Source of the DNA: an uncultured bacterium
GTDB taxonomy: Bacteria; Pseudomonadota; Alphaproteobacteria; CAISDR01
DNA: 6,211 nt
Reading direction: 5' to 3'
Assembly (NCBI GenBank): GCA_903884125.1
Contig: CAISDR010000598.1
Location: 1 to 6,211, forward strand
A model generated the notes under the pieces. That model was not told the DNA's origin. It made no database searches and saw only the letters and a program-made list of their open reading frames with translations. The position numbers were made by a program, and so were the translations under genes. Of the stretch, positions 1 through 6,211 are shown in pieces. Each line of letters opens with the position of its first letter. Within the stretch, counting starts at the first letter, position 1.

Positions 1-727
1 ATCTGTCACTGCCGGAAAGCTGCGCATCGACTGGGATCTGCAGGGGTGTTCGGGCCAGTGAAACCGGGACCGGGTTTGCCAGCAACCGTCCATCTGCCCC
101 GATCAGATTGCCGCGAATATCAGACCCGACCTGGGTCAGGGTGATCGTGACACGGCCGGGCATTTCGGTCAGCGGTGGTGTGATTGCGCGCAGGTCCTGT
201 TTTGAAAGAGCGAAATTGCCTGCCGGTGTTGAAAACACGCTGCGGTCGAACGGATCGGTTCCCAGCCGCTGTCCCTGAAATTGTGCGCCCTGCTGAAGGC
301 GCGTCAGATCAATCGACTGGGGTGGTTTTAGGGGTATCGCCGCGGCCTCAACCAGTTGGGCTGAAACCACGGGGCCGTCGTGACCTATGATCAGCCGGGC
401 CGTGGCATCCGGACCGGTCAGCGACGGGGGCAGTTGAATTTCCGGGGCAACAACAAATGTTCCCTGGGGTGCGGTCAATATAAATCCACCACCAGACAAC
501 GGCGTGACCGATACAAGAATATTCTGACCCGGTGCCAGTGGCGCAGCCTGCGCTGATGTCCTGATGGGCGGGCTGTCGGGGGCAGCCTGTGCCGCTGCCG
601 TCAGCGCCTTCATATCTTCCGCATGCGGATGGGCGGAATAGAGTGCACCGATCAGTGCATTATCGCCGGTGTAGCGGGGATTTAGATTGGAACCGCTTGG
701 TGGCCGTGGTGGTGGCACATCCGTCAT
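1..727 (-). CDS. Unrecognised protein encoded after flhG, N-terminal part (3' end outside window); possibly FliK-like
   Basis: An open frame starts at the ATG at 727-725 and stays open for 242 codons to the left edge, so the C terminus is missing. It begins 15 nt after the flhG stop. I do not recognise the family with confidence. Residues 1-65 are Pro/Ala-rich and look disordered, with a Pro-Pro-Pro at residues 5-7. Two beta-rich modules follow, at about residues 79-127 and 163-210. Each has a Thr-Pro/Ala-Pro-x-Gly-x-Phe core, then a Pro-Pro-x-Leu turn and a Val/Ile-rich strand pair ending in a Gly-containing loop, so they look like an ancient duplication. There is no signal peptide and no membrane segment in the visible part. 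FliK-type hook-length proteins often have such strand-rich N-terminal modules before a conserved C-terminal hook domain, and the position in a flagellar operon fits, but that domain would lie outside the window. The reading frame is well supported; the function is inference. Confidence 0.8.
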   Translation of the reverse strand, partial: MTDVPPPRPPSGSNLNPRYTGDNALIGALYSAHPHAEDMKALTAAAQAAPDSPPIRTSAQAAPLAPGQNILVSVTPLSGGGFILTAPQGTFVVAPEIQLPPSLTGPDATARLIIGHDGPVVSAQLVEAAAIPLKPPQSIDLTRLQQGAQFQGQRLGTDPFDRSVFSTPAGNFALSKQDLRAITPPLTEMPGRVTITLTQVGSDIRGNLIGADGRLLANPVPVSLARTPLQIPVDAQLSGSDR

Positions 728-739
728 TGCAATGTTTTG

Positions 740-744
740 CCCTT
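740..744 (-). promoter_or_regulatory. Weak Shine-Dalgarno-like site for the gene starting at 727
   Basis: The minus strand reads AAGGG, overlapping the flhG TAA stop, 12 nt before the ATG at 727. The spacing is long and the match short, so initiation probably depends on ribosomes arriving from flhG. No better start with a stronger site is visible nearby. Confidence 0.4.
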
Positions 745-1606
745 AGCCACCCTGGTTCATGGCGCGGTCCAGTTCGCGGATTTTGGCAGCGATCGCCTGC
801 ACGTCGGCTGCGGCATTGGCGGTCGGATAACGGGCCAGAATGGGTGTTTGCAGGCGGATACATTCCTTGACCCGCGGGTCGCGACGGACAATGCCCGCAA
901 GCGTTGGTGATACCTGCAAAAAGCTTTCGCAGGCTTTGCGAAGCGTGTCATAGGTGCGTTCACCGTCAATGCGTCCCTGTGCCTGATTCACAACGACGCG
1001 CAGATCGATTTTCGCACCGCGCTGTACCAGCGTCTTGATGAAGGCATAGGCGTCGGTAAGCGACGTTGGTTCATCCGTGATTACAACACAGGCTGATCCG
1101 GCCATCATGCTTAACATCACCACCGATGGATCAAGTCCTGCGGCCAGATCGATGATCAGGCGATCGTAATGGCGGGCCAGCACGATCAGGCCGTCGCGCA
1201 GGCGATGGAGTTCCGGCATGGCAAGCGTGGCCAGCGCGCCTGATCCTGATTTACCAGCCAGAATATCAAATCCGCCACCCTGTCCACGTTGGGCAGATCC
1301 ACCCGCATAGCCCGAGATGGCCTCGTCAAGTCGTGCGCGGCCGGATATGACCGATGCCAGGTCATGGCCCGGTGTCAGTCCCAGCTGGATGTCGACATTG
1401 GCAAGTCCCAGATCGCCGTCGATCAGCAGAACCTTTTCACTGCCAAACGCAAATGTATGCGCCAGGGTTACTGAAAACCATGTCTTGCCGACCCCGCCTT
1501 TGCCAGAGGCAACCGCCATGATGTTGCTGGCCACGCCGGTTGATGCCGCACGCTGATTGGGGCTGGGGCTGGTGGCTGGATTTGCGGAACTAACATCGGC
1601 GCTCAT
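743..1606 (-). CDS. flhG: FlhG (FleN), MinD/ParA-like ATPase controlling flagellar number
   Basis: This 287-residue protein has the usual family length. The deviant Walker A box SGKGGVGKT is at residues 34-42, with the signature lysine of MinD-type dimerising ATPases. DGDLGLANVD at 63-72 is the diagnostic FlhG/MinD switch I segment, IIDLAAGLD at 151-159 corresponds to switch II, and TDEPTSLTDAY at 177-187 matches the family's TxEPT-TDAY element. In polar flagellates FlhG cycles between ATP-bound membrane dimer and cytosolic monomer, stimulates the FlhF GTPase, and restrains flagellar number; in Pseudomonas (FleN) it also inhibits the sigma-54 activator FleQ. Switch II has Leu where DTGAG or DTAAG is common. 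The N-terminal 30 residues are Ser/Ala/Pro-rich, with NQRAAS at 17-22 where the FlhF-activating DQAxxLR motif would be expected. The C terminus ends in a charged helix with no obvious hydrophobic membrane-targeting tail. The start is fixed by a GGAGG site and by the ATGA overlap with flhF. Confidence 0.94.
   Translation of the reverse strand: MSADVSSANPATSPSPNQRAASTGVASNIMAVASGKGGVGKTWFSVTLAHTFAFGSEKVLLIDGDLGLANVDIQLGLTPGHDLASVISGRARLDEAISGYAGGSAQRGQGGGFDILAGKSGSGALATLAMPELHRLRDGLIVLARHYDRLIIDLAAGLDPSVVMLSMMAGSACVVITDEPTSLTDAYAFIKTLVQRGAKIDLRVVVNQAQGRIDGERTYDTLRKACESFLQVSPTLAGIVRRDPRVKECIRLQTPILARYPTANAAADVQAIAAKIRELDRAMNQGG
1603..1606 (-). other. ATGA stop/start overlap joining flhF and flhG
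   Basis: On the minus strand, the ATG of flhG (1606-1604) and the TGA of flhF (1605-1603) share bases. This is the classic arrangement for translational coupling, which would tie FlhG output to FlhF output. That suits two proteins that act as a regulatory pair. Confidence 0.9.
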
Positions 1607-3207
1607 ATTAAAGCAGCCTCCGGGCTGTGGTCTTTGATTGCAGGGGCAATGGGCGAAATCAATAATGTGGCAAGCGAGACCGGATTGATCGGAGCAAGTC
1701 CTTCGGCCACATAAGGGGAATTTGAAATCTGCGACAGGGTCATGCCTGCATCTGCAGCGGCAACGATTGATCCTAACCGGCGGGCAGCATCCACACGGGT
1801 GATGATCAGGCGTTTGGCCCCCAATGACCGGAATGCCTGCGCCACTTCATACGCCTCGCGGGCATCCCCTCCGGCTGATAATGCCAGTATCGGATCAATG
1901 CCGGGGCTTGCTGCAATGAACAATGCCAGATCGGCCATTTCGTGAGTCAGGAATGGATTGGCACCTGCGGTATCGATAATGATCGACTGCCCTTCGGCAA
2001 CGCCAGCCAGACGTTCACCAAGACCATCAGGTGTTTCTTCGATACCCAGATCCTGCTCCAGCACATTGGTATAGGATTCGATCTGCGCAATGGCACCGGC
2101 CCGCACCGTGTCGGTCGTAATCACATCAACACGCTTGCCGATCAATACCGCCTTGGCCGCAATTTTTGCCACCGTCACAGTTTTACCGGCACCAACTGGC
2201 CCGATCAGCATAGTCGGTCGGCGCGGGACCTGGCGCAGGGGGGCAAATACCAGACGACTTTCCAGCGCCCCGGCCAATGCCATGACGGGATCATCTTCCT
2301 CAATAGCGCGCGCTGCCCGGAACAGCGCTTCTGCAATCGGGCGCGGCAGGGAATGAAAATCCAGCGCCTGAGCGATGATGCGATCACGCCCGGAAATTTT
2401 GGGTGCTGATGCAGATGATTTCGGCGTGGGCGGCGCGGTTTCAAATGCCGGTTCCGAGGGCGGGTTGAGCGGCGGCGGATTTTTACGTTCAGCGGCGACC
2501 TGAGGGGCGCGATCCACAACAGGTTCTGCGGCCGGGCGGGGAATGATCACCTGTGGTTTGGTATTGCGCGGTGTCGGATTGACCACAGCTTCACGCGGGG
2601 CGGTGCGCCAGTTTGGACGCAGCGGTGTCCATGCCTCCTTGGGCACCTGGGCATCATCACCAGATCGCGCCTGCTGGCGATTGAAGGTTGCCGCAACCGA
2701 ATCAAAATTGCGATCTTCGCGCGCCCAGTCCGGTTCCCGGTGGTCAGTTTGATCGCTGGCTCGTGCCTGCCGGTTCATTGGCAGGCTGTTTAAGGCATCC
2801 GGGCGCTGGGCGCGTATCTTTGCCTGAATCTGGCGCGCCATAGCCTCCAGTTCCGAATCAGGTCCGGCCTGCGTCAGGCTTTGTTCAAAGTTCCGGCCCA
2901 TGGTTGGGCGTTCCGGATTTCGACCCGGATTTTGCCCCATAGGTGGCTTTGAAGGCGGATTGGCGGACATAAGCTGCGTATCATCCCCCATTGGGCGGCG
3001 ACGAATCGACTCCGGCGACAGTTGCGGTGGCGGCGCAGGTCTGCCGCGCGCGGGAATCATATCCTCTTCGATGGCGGCGGTCACCTCTACACCGCGGCCA
3101 CCCTTTGTTTCATGGGTGGAAACGATGATGGCGTCCGGTCCCAGAGTCTGGCGCACCTGCGCCATAGCCTCTTCCATCGACATGGCGGTGAAGCGTCTTA
3201 GCTTCAT
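1603..3207 (-). CDS. flhF: FlhF, SRP-family GTPase for flagellar placement
   Basis: This 534-residue protein begins with MKLRRFTA and the conserved FlhF N-terminal block (residues 1-46). A Pro/Arg/Asn-rich, probably disordered B region follows (about 50-270), then an N domain (about 272-325) and the G domain (about 330-520). GTPase motifs are: P-loop GPVGAGKT at 336-343; ITTDTVRAGAIAQ at 363-375, equivalent to the family's ITTDTYRIGAxEQ; DTAG at 412-415; and TRVD at 470-473. In polar flagellates FlhF marks the cell pole and recruits early basal-body parts, and its homodimer is switched off by FlhG. Three positions are unusual: Ala-Asn-Pro follows DTAG instead of Arg, the G4 motif is TRVD rather than TKLD, and an Ala/Ile pair replaces typical residues in the second motif. 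The Walker lysine and the specificity aspartate (D473) remain, so GTP binding is plausible, but turnover may differ. The family assignment is secure from the N-terminal block, domain order and flagellar context. Confidence 0.96.
   Translation of the reverse strand: MKLRRFTAMSMEEAMAQVRQTLGPDAIIVSTHETKGGRGVEVTAAIEEDMIPARGRPAPPPQLSPESIRRRPMGDDTQLMSANPPSKPPMGQNPGRNPERPTMGRNFEQSLTQAGPDSELEAMARQIQAKIRAQRPDALNSLPMNRQARASDQTDHREPDWAREDRNFDSVAATFNRQQARSGDDAQVPKEAWTPLRPNWRTAPREAVVNPTPRNTKPQVIIPRPAAEPVVDRAPQVAAERKNPPPLNPPSEPAFETAPPTPKSSASAPKISGRDRIIAQALDFHSLPRPIAEALFRAARAIEEDDPVMALAGALESRLVFAPLRQVPRRPTMLIGPVGAGKTVTVAKIAAKAVLIGKRVDVITTDTVRAGAIAQIESYTNVLEQDLGIEETPDGLGERLAGVAEGQSIIIDTAGANPFLTHEMADLALFIAASPGIDPILALSAGGDAREAYEVAQAFRSLGAKRLIITRVDAARRLGSIVAAADAGMTLSQISNSPYVAEGLAPINPVSLATLLISPIAPAIKDHSPEAALI
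1617..1621 (-). promoter_or_regulatory. Ribosome binding site of flhG
   Basis: The minus strand reads GGAGG, 10 nt before the flhG ATG and inside the last codons of flhF. It supports the ATG at 1606 over the internal Met at residue 30, which sits too close to the P-loop. With its own strong site, flhG can also initiate independently of coupling. Confidence 0.75.
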
Positions 3208-3218
3208 GACCGCTTATT

Positions 3219-3225
3219 CCCCCCC
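3219..3225 (-). promoter_or_regulatory. G7 tract at the ribosome binding position of flhF
   Basis: The 19-nt spacer between the flhA stop and the flhF ATG contains seven consecutive G on the minus strand, 11 nt before the start. There is no standard GGAGG. A G run can still pair with the anti-Shine-Dalgarno CCUCC if one G-U wobble is allowed, so this is the likely ribosome site. It is also a short homopolymer whose length could drift. Confidence 0.55.
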
Positions 3226-3226
3226 G

Positions 3227-5395
3227 TTAAATCTGGCCAACTGTTTTCAATCGCGCTTGCGGGTGAATTTCGTTCTGCGACATCACGAAAGTCTGTGGCC
3301 TGAATCGTTCAATGATCGAGCGGACATAAGGGCGGTTACCGGGCGAGGTCAACAGCGCCGGCACTTCGCCTTCATTGGCTGCCTGCTGGAATCGCGTACG
3401 CACCAATTGAATGAATTCCTGCAATTGTGCGGGACTTAATGCAAGCTGCTTGTCATCGCCCGAACCAATCAGGGATTCAGAAAATGCCTGCTCCCATTCC
3501 GGCGACATGGTGATTAAAGGCAGATACCCGCCCGGCGACAGATTGGCCGAACAGATCTGGCGGGCCAGGCGCGTGCGAACATGTTCGGTCATCATGGCGA
3601 TATTGCGGGTAAATCCGGATGCTTCGGATGCGCCTTCCAGAATGGACGGCAGATCGCGGATGGAAACACGCTCGCCCAACAGGGTCTGGAGAATACGCTG
3701 AAATGTGGCCAGCGTGACATTGGCCGGAATGACATCGGCTACGATTTTCTGATGTTCGCGGGGCAGATCGTCCAGCAGCTTCTGCGTATCCGAATAGGAC
3801 AACAGGTCGGGCAGGTTGTCCTTGATGACTTCCGTCAGGTGGGTGGTGATGACGGTTGCCGGGTCGACAACAGTATAACCCCTGAAGGATGCTTCTTCGC
3901 GCAAAGACTGTTCGACCCAGGTTGCGGGCAGGCCGAAAGTTGGCTCTGTCGTGGGCTCGCCCGGCAGGGTTACGGGATCACCGCGCGGGTCCATGACCAG
4001 CAGGTGACCCATGCGTAATTCGCCGCGACCGGCTTCCACTTCCTTGACCCGCAACACATAAGTATTGGGGCCTAATGACATGTTGTCCAGAATGCGAACC
4101 GATGGCATGACAAAGCCAAGTTCCGATGCCAGTTGCCGACGCAAAGCCTTGATCTGGTCAGTCAGACGATAACCCTGGGCATCATTGATCAGCGACAAAA
4201 GACCATAACCAAGTTCCAGACGCAGAAAATCCATTGCCAGCGCGGTCTGAATCGGCTCGTCCTGGGGTTTGACTTCCGGGATTTCGGCCAGCGCCTTGGC
4301 GGTATCGGCGACTTCGGCTTCTTCGTTGGTTTTCCAGACGCGATAGGCGAAATAGCCGGTAATGGCACTGATGCTCCAGAACTGGATGATCGGAATACCC
4401 GGCAGCCAGCCCATGGCAAAAGACAGGAACGATGCCAGCGCCAGAGCCTGGGGATAGCCGCCCAATTGCGCGGTCAGCGCCTTGTCGGTCGAACCCTCAA
4501 CACCAGCTTTTGTAGCCAGCAAACCGGCGCCCAGCGAAACGATCAGCGCCGGTATCTGCGAAACCAGACCATCACCGACCGTCAGGATCAGATAGCGCTG
4601 GGCGGCGGTGCCGACATCCAGACCATGGAAGGCCACACCGATAATAAGGCCACCGACCAGATTGATACCTGTGATCAAAAGGCCAGCAACCGCATCACCG
4701 CGCACGAATTTCGATGCACCATCCATCGAGCCGAAGAAGTTTGATTCGTCTTCAAGCCGCTTACGGCGTTTGCGCGCTGTGGCTTCATCGATGAGGCCCG
4801 CCGACATATCAGCGTCAATCGCCATCTGCTTGCCGGGCATGCCATCCAGGCTGAAGCGGGCAGCAACCTCGGCGATACGACCGGAACCTTTGGTGATCAC
4901 GACAAAGTTCACCACCAGCAGGATGATGAATACGATGATGCCGATCACATAATTGCCCTGCATCAGCATGGCACCGAACGACTGGATCACACCACCGGCA
5001 GCACCAGTGCCTTCATGGCCATGGGCCAGAATCAGGCGGGTAGAGGCAAGATTCAGCGCCAGTCGGATCAAGGCCGAAACCAGCAGCACTGTTGGAAACG
5101 ACGAAAAATCCAGCGGATGCGAAATGAACAGGCTGACCATCAGGATCAGCACCGACAAGGTGATCGAAAATGCCAAGGCAACGTCCAGCAGCCAGGACGG
5201 CATAGGCAGGATCAGGACCACGATGATCGTAACCATGCCCAGCGCAAACATCACATCGCCGCGCTGCAGCGACCCGCGGATATTTGTAAATACCTGGTTC
5301 AGATCAGCTGAAAAGCCAGCCCCGCGTCCGGATGATCCGGCTACGTCACTGGATACAATGCCATCACCGGGTTCGTTGAATGCTGTGTCGGTCAT
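3227..5395 (-). CDS. flhA: FlhA, export-gate protein of the flagellar type III secretion apparatus
   Basis: This 722-residue protein has full family length. A soluble N-terminal stretch (about 1-46) is followed by hydrophobic segments near 48-67, 69-91, 100-125, 146-167, 236-256, 270-295, 314-333 and 334-352, matching the eight membrane spans expected. The FHIPEP-family signature lies in the cytoplasmic loop, with RIAEVAARFSLDGMPGKQ at 173-190, then AIDADMSAGLIDEATARKR and the FFGSMDGASKFVRGDA block to about 235. A linker (about 353-385) leads to the large cytosolic domain (about 386-700), which in this family forms a nonameric ring that receives chaperone-substrate complexes and, with FlhB, switches substrate class. 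The start at 5395 is preceded by a GGAG and lies 24 nt after the activator's stop. I see no frameshift or missing key region. The soluble N-terminal stretch looks longer than that of the enteric protein (from memory), but MTDTAFN is the only start with supporting upstream sequence. Confidence 0.98.
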   Translation of the reverse strand: MTDTAFNEPGDGIVSSDVAGSSGRGAGFSADLNQVFTNIRGSLQRGDVMFALGMVTIIVVLILPMPSWLLDVALAFSITLSVLILMVSLFISHPLDFSSFPTVLLVSALIRLALNLASTRLILAHGHEGTGAAGGVIQSFGAMLMQGNYVIGIIVFIILLVVNFVVITKGSGRIAEVAARFSLDGMPGKQMAIDADMSAGLIDEATARKRRKRLEDESNFFGSMDGASKFVRGDAVAGLLITGINLVGGLIIGVAFHGLDVGTAAQRYLILTVGDGLVSQIPALIVSLGAGLLATKAGVEGSTDKALTAQLGGYPQALALASFLSFAMGWLPGIPIIQFWSISAITGYFAYRVWKTNEEAEVADTAKALAEIPEVKPQDEPIQTALAMDFLRLELGYGLLSLINDAQGYRLTDQIKALRRQLASELGFVMPSVRILDNMSLGPNTYVLRVKEVEAGRGELRMGHLLVMDPRGDPVTLPGEPTTEPTFGLPATWVEQSLREEASFRGYTVVDPATVITTHLTEVIKDNLPDLLSYSDTQKLLDDLPREHQKIVADVIPANVTLATFQRILQTLLGERVSIRDLPSILEGASEASGFTRNIAMMTEHVRTRLARQICSANLSPGGYLPLITMSPEWEQAFSESLIGSGDDKQLALSPAQLQEFIQLVRTRFQQAANEGEVPALLTSPGNRPYVRSIIERFRPQTFVMSQNEIHPQARLKTVGQI

Positions 5396-5407
5396 TTATA
5401 CCTGGCA

Positions 5408-5411
5408 CTCC
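5408..5411 (-). promoter_or_regulatory. Ribosome binding site of flhA
   Basis: The minus strand reads GGAG within TTTTGGAGTGCC, 12 nt before the flhA ATG; a second, weaker AGG (5401-5403) lies 5 nt before it. Together they support the annotated start in the 24-nt gap after the upstream gene. Confidence 0.55.
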
Positions 5412-5419
5412 AAAATGGT

Positions 5420-6211
5420 CTAGCCCGCCAGCCCGCGCAATTCGCCGGGTTGGGGAACGTCAAAACCATCTTCGCCGTATTCCTTTAATTTATTACGAAG
5501 AGTGCGGATCGAAATGCCCAAAATGTTTGCCGCATGGGTGCGATTGCCCAGACAGTGATCCAGCGTGCCTAAAATCAGCTCGCGTTCCACATCTGCAACC
5601 GTCCGGCCAATGATGCCGCGGCTGACCTGATTGGCGACTTCCGCCACTTTCTGGACCGCCGGGGCCACTTTCTGTGCAGCGGCGGACTGGCCGTTGTTGG
5701 AGGGGATCAAAATCGCATCCGGTCCGATTTCGACACCGGAACTGAGCAGGACCGCCCGATGCATGGCGTTTTCCAGCTCGCGCACGTTACCCGGCCAGTC
5801 ATGGGACAAAAGCAGTTTCGCGGCAGCGTCTGAAAAATTGCGATCCGGCAGGCCATTGGCGCGGGCATATCGGCGCGCAAACAGATCGGCCAGCGGCAGG
5901 ATATCCGCCGGACGGTCGCGCAGCGACGGCAGATCAACATTGAGAACATTCAGGCGATAGAAAAGATCTTCGCGGAAATTGCCCTTTTTTACTTCGCCCA
6001 TCATGTCGCGGTTTGATGTCGCCAGGATTCGGATATCAACCCGCACCGGCTTGGTCCCACCCACGCGGTCGATCTCGCGTTCTTGAATGGCGCGCAGCAA
6101 TTTGGATTGCAGGCGTAAATCCATCTCGCTGATTTCGTCGAGCAGCAACGTGCCGCCATTGGCTTCTTCAAATTTGCCGATTCGTCGGGCGACGGCACCT
6201 GTAAAGGCGCC
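5420..6211 (-). CDS. flbD: FlbD-type sigma-54-dependent activator, C-terminal part (5' end outside window)
   Basis: The frame is open from the right edge to the TAG at 5422-5420, giving the last 263 residues. The fragment opens exactly at GAFTGA (6194-6211), the loop with which these AAA+ proteins contact sigma-54. Then come Walker B GGTLLLDE (fragment residues 19-26), sensor I ILATSNRD, the arginine-finger segment REDLFYRLNV, and sensor II GNVREL. A short Ala/Val/Gln linker leads to a Fis-type helix-turn-helix (DHCLGNRTHAANILGISIRT). That helix and its LRNKLKEY end closely resemble Caulobacter FlbD, as does the place directly before flhA. FlbD activates late, sigma-54-dependent flagellar genes and represses early ones. 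The receiver domain and the Walker A box are outside the window, so phosphorylation capacity cannot be judged. Another NtrC-family flagellar activator such as FleQ/FlrC is the main alternative; the neighbours favour FlbD. Confidence 0.9.
   Translation of the reverse strand, partial: GAFTGAVARRIGKFEEANGGTLLLDEISEMDLRLQSKLLRAIQEREIDRVGGTKPVRVDIRILATSNRDMMGEVKKGNFREDLFYRLNVLNVDLPSLRDRPADILPLADLFARRYARANGLPDRNFSDAAAKLLLSHDWPGNVRELENAMHRAVLLSSGVEIGPDAILIPSNNGQSAAAQKVAPAVQKVAEVANQVSRGIIGRTVADVERELILGTLDHCLGNRTHAANILGISIRTLRNKLKEYGEDGFDVPQPGELRGLAG
5643..5674 (-). repeat. Seven-codon tandem duplication in the activator's linker
   Basis: The 11-base word GCCACTTTCTG (plus strand) occurs at 5643-5653 and again at 5664-5674, exactly 21 bases apart. 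On the coding strand this gives the heptads QKVAPAV and QKVAEVA in the linker between the AAA+ domain and the DNA-binding helix. The period is a multiple of three, so the frame is kept. It probably changes only linker length. Confidence 0.6.

Noticed and set aside
713..730. TGGCAC followed by TTGC on the plus strand, resembling a sigma-54 promoter
   Set aside because: The two elements are 8 nt apart rather than 5, and the site would fire antisense into flhG, away from the operon direction.
725..745. Possible read-through fusion of flhG with the following gene, since both are in the same frame separated by one TAA
   Set aside because: FlhG already ends at the normal family length, and the next gene has its own ATG. 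TAA is a poor read-through codon, and shared frame occurs by chance one time in three.
2900..3439. 179-codon plus-strand open frame opposite the flhF start and flhA end
   Set aside because: It is antisense to two well-identified genes. Its Gly/Ser/Arg-rich product reflects the complement of Pro-rich flhF codons.
4133..4744. 203-codon plus-strand open frame opposite flhA
   Set aside because: It lies entirely antisense to the conserved flhA coding sequence, has low-complexity polar composition and matches no recognisable family.
5403..5418. TGGCAC on the plus strand in the gap before flhA
   Set aside because: No GC-containing -12 element follows at the right distance, and the orientation is opposite to the genes. 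The same bases form part of the flhA ribosome site region.

Overview
The window is one continuous run of minus-strand genes from a flagellar biogenesis cluster. In transcription order (high to low coordinates) they are: the C-terminal part of a sigma-54-dependent activator of the FlbD type; flhA (export gate); flhF (SRP-type GTPase); flhG (MinD-like ATPase, also called fleN); and the first 242 codons of an unrecognised protein that runs off the left edge. Every intergenic distance is short: 24 nt, 19 nt, a 4-nt ATGA overlap, and 15 nt. There is no terminator-like gap, so the set is most likely co-transcribed. No RNA genes, mobile elements, CRISPR arrays or convincing internal promoters were found, and no stretch of 300 bases lacks a gene.

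The organism is probably an alphaproteobacterium of the Rhodospirillales/Thalassospira-Magnetospirillum kind (inference). The flbD-flhA order and the FlbD-like C terminus are alphaproteobacterial as known from Caulobacter, whereas an flhF-flhG pair directly behind flhA is the arrangement of polar flagellates outside the Caulobacter lineage. Codon use and moderately high G+C, judged by eye, look uniform along the window, with no sign of recent transfer.

How the genes fit together: the FlbD-like activator would open sigma-54 promoters of late flagellar genes. FlhA forms the nonameric gate of the flagellar type III export apparatus. FlhF marks the pole where the basal body is built, and FlhG limits flagellar number by acting on FlhF and, in some bacteria, on a sigma-54 flagellar activator. 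The last, partial gene lies in a flagellar position and contains two related beta-rich, proline-spaced modules. A FliK-like or other export-linked role is possible but unproven.

The points most worth a second look are the divergent GTPase motifs of FlhF (DTAG-A-N-P and TRVD in place of the usual DTAGR and TKLD), the degenerate activator segment at the FlhG N terminus, the internal duplication in the unrecognised protein, and a G7 tract at the flhF ribosome binding position. I see no clearly new system; this is a recognisable flagellar locus with some lineage-specific oddities.
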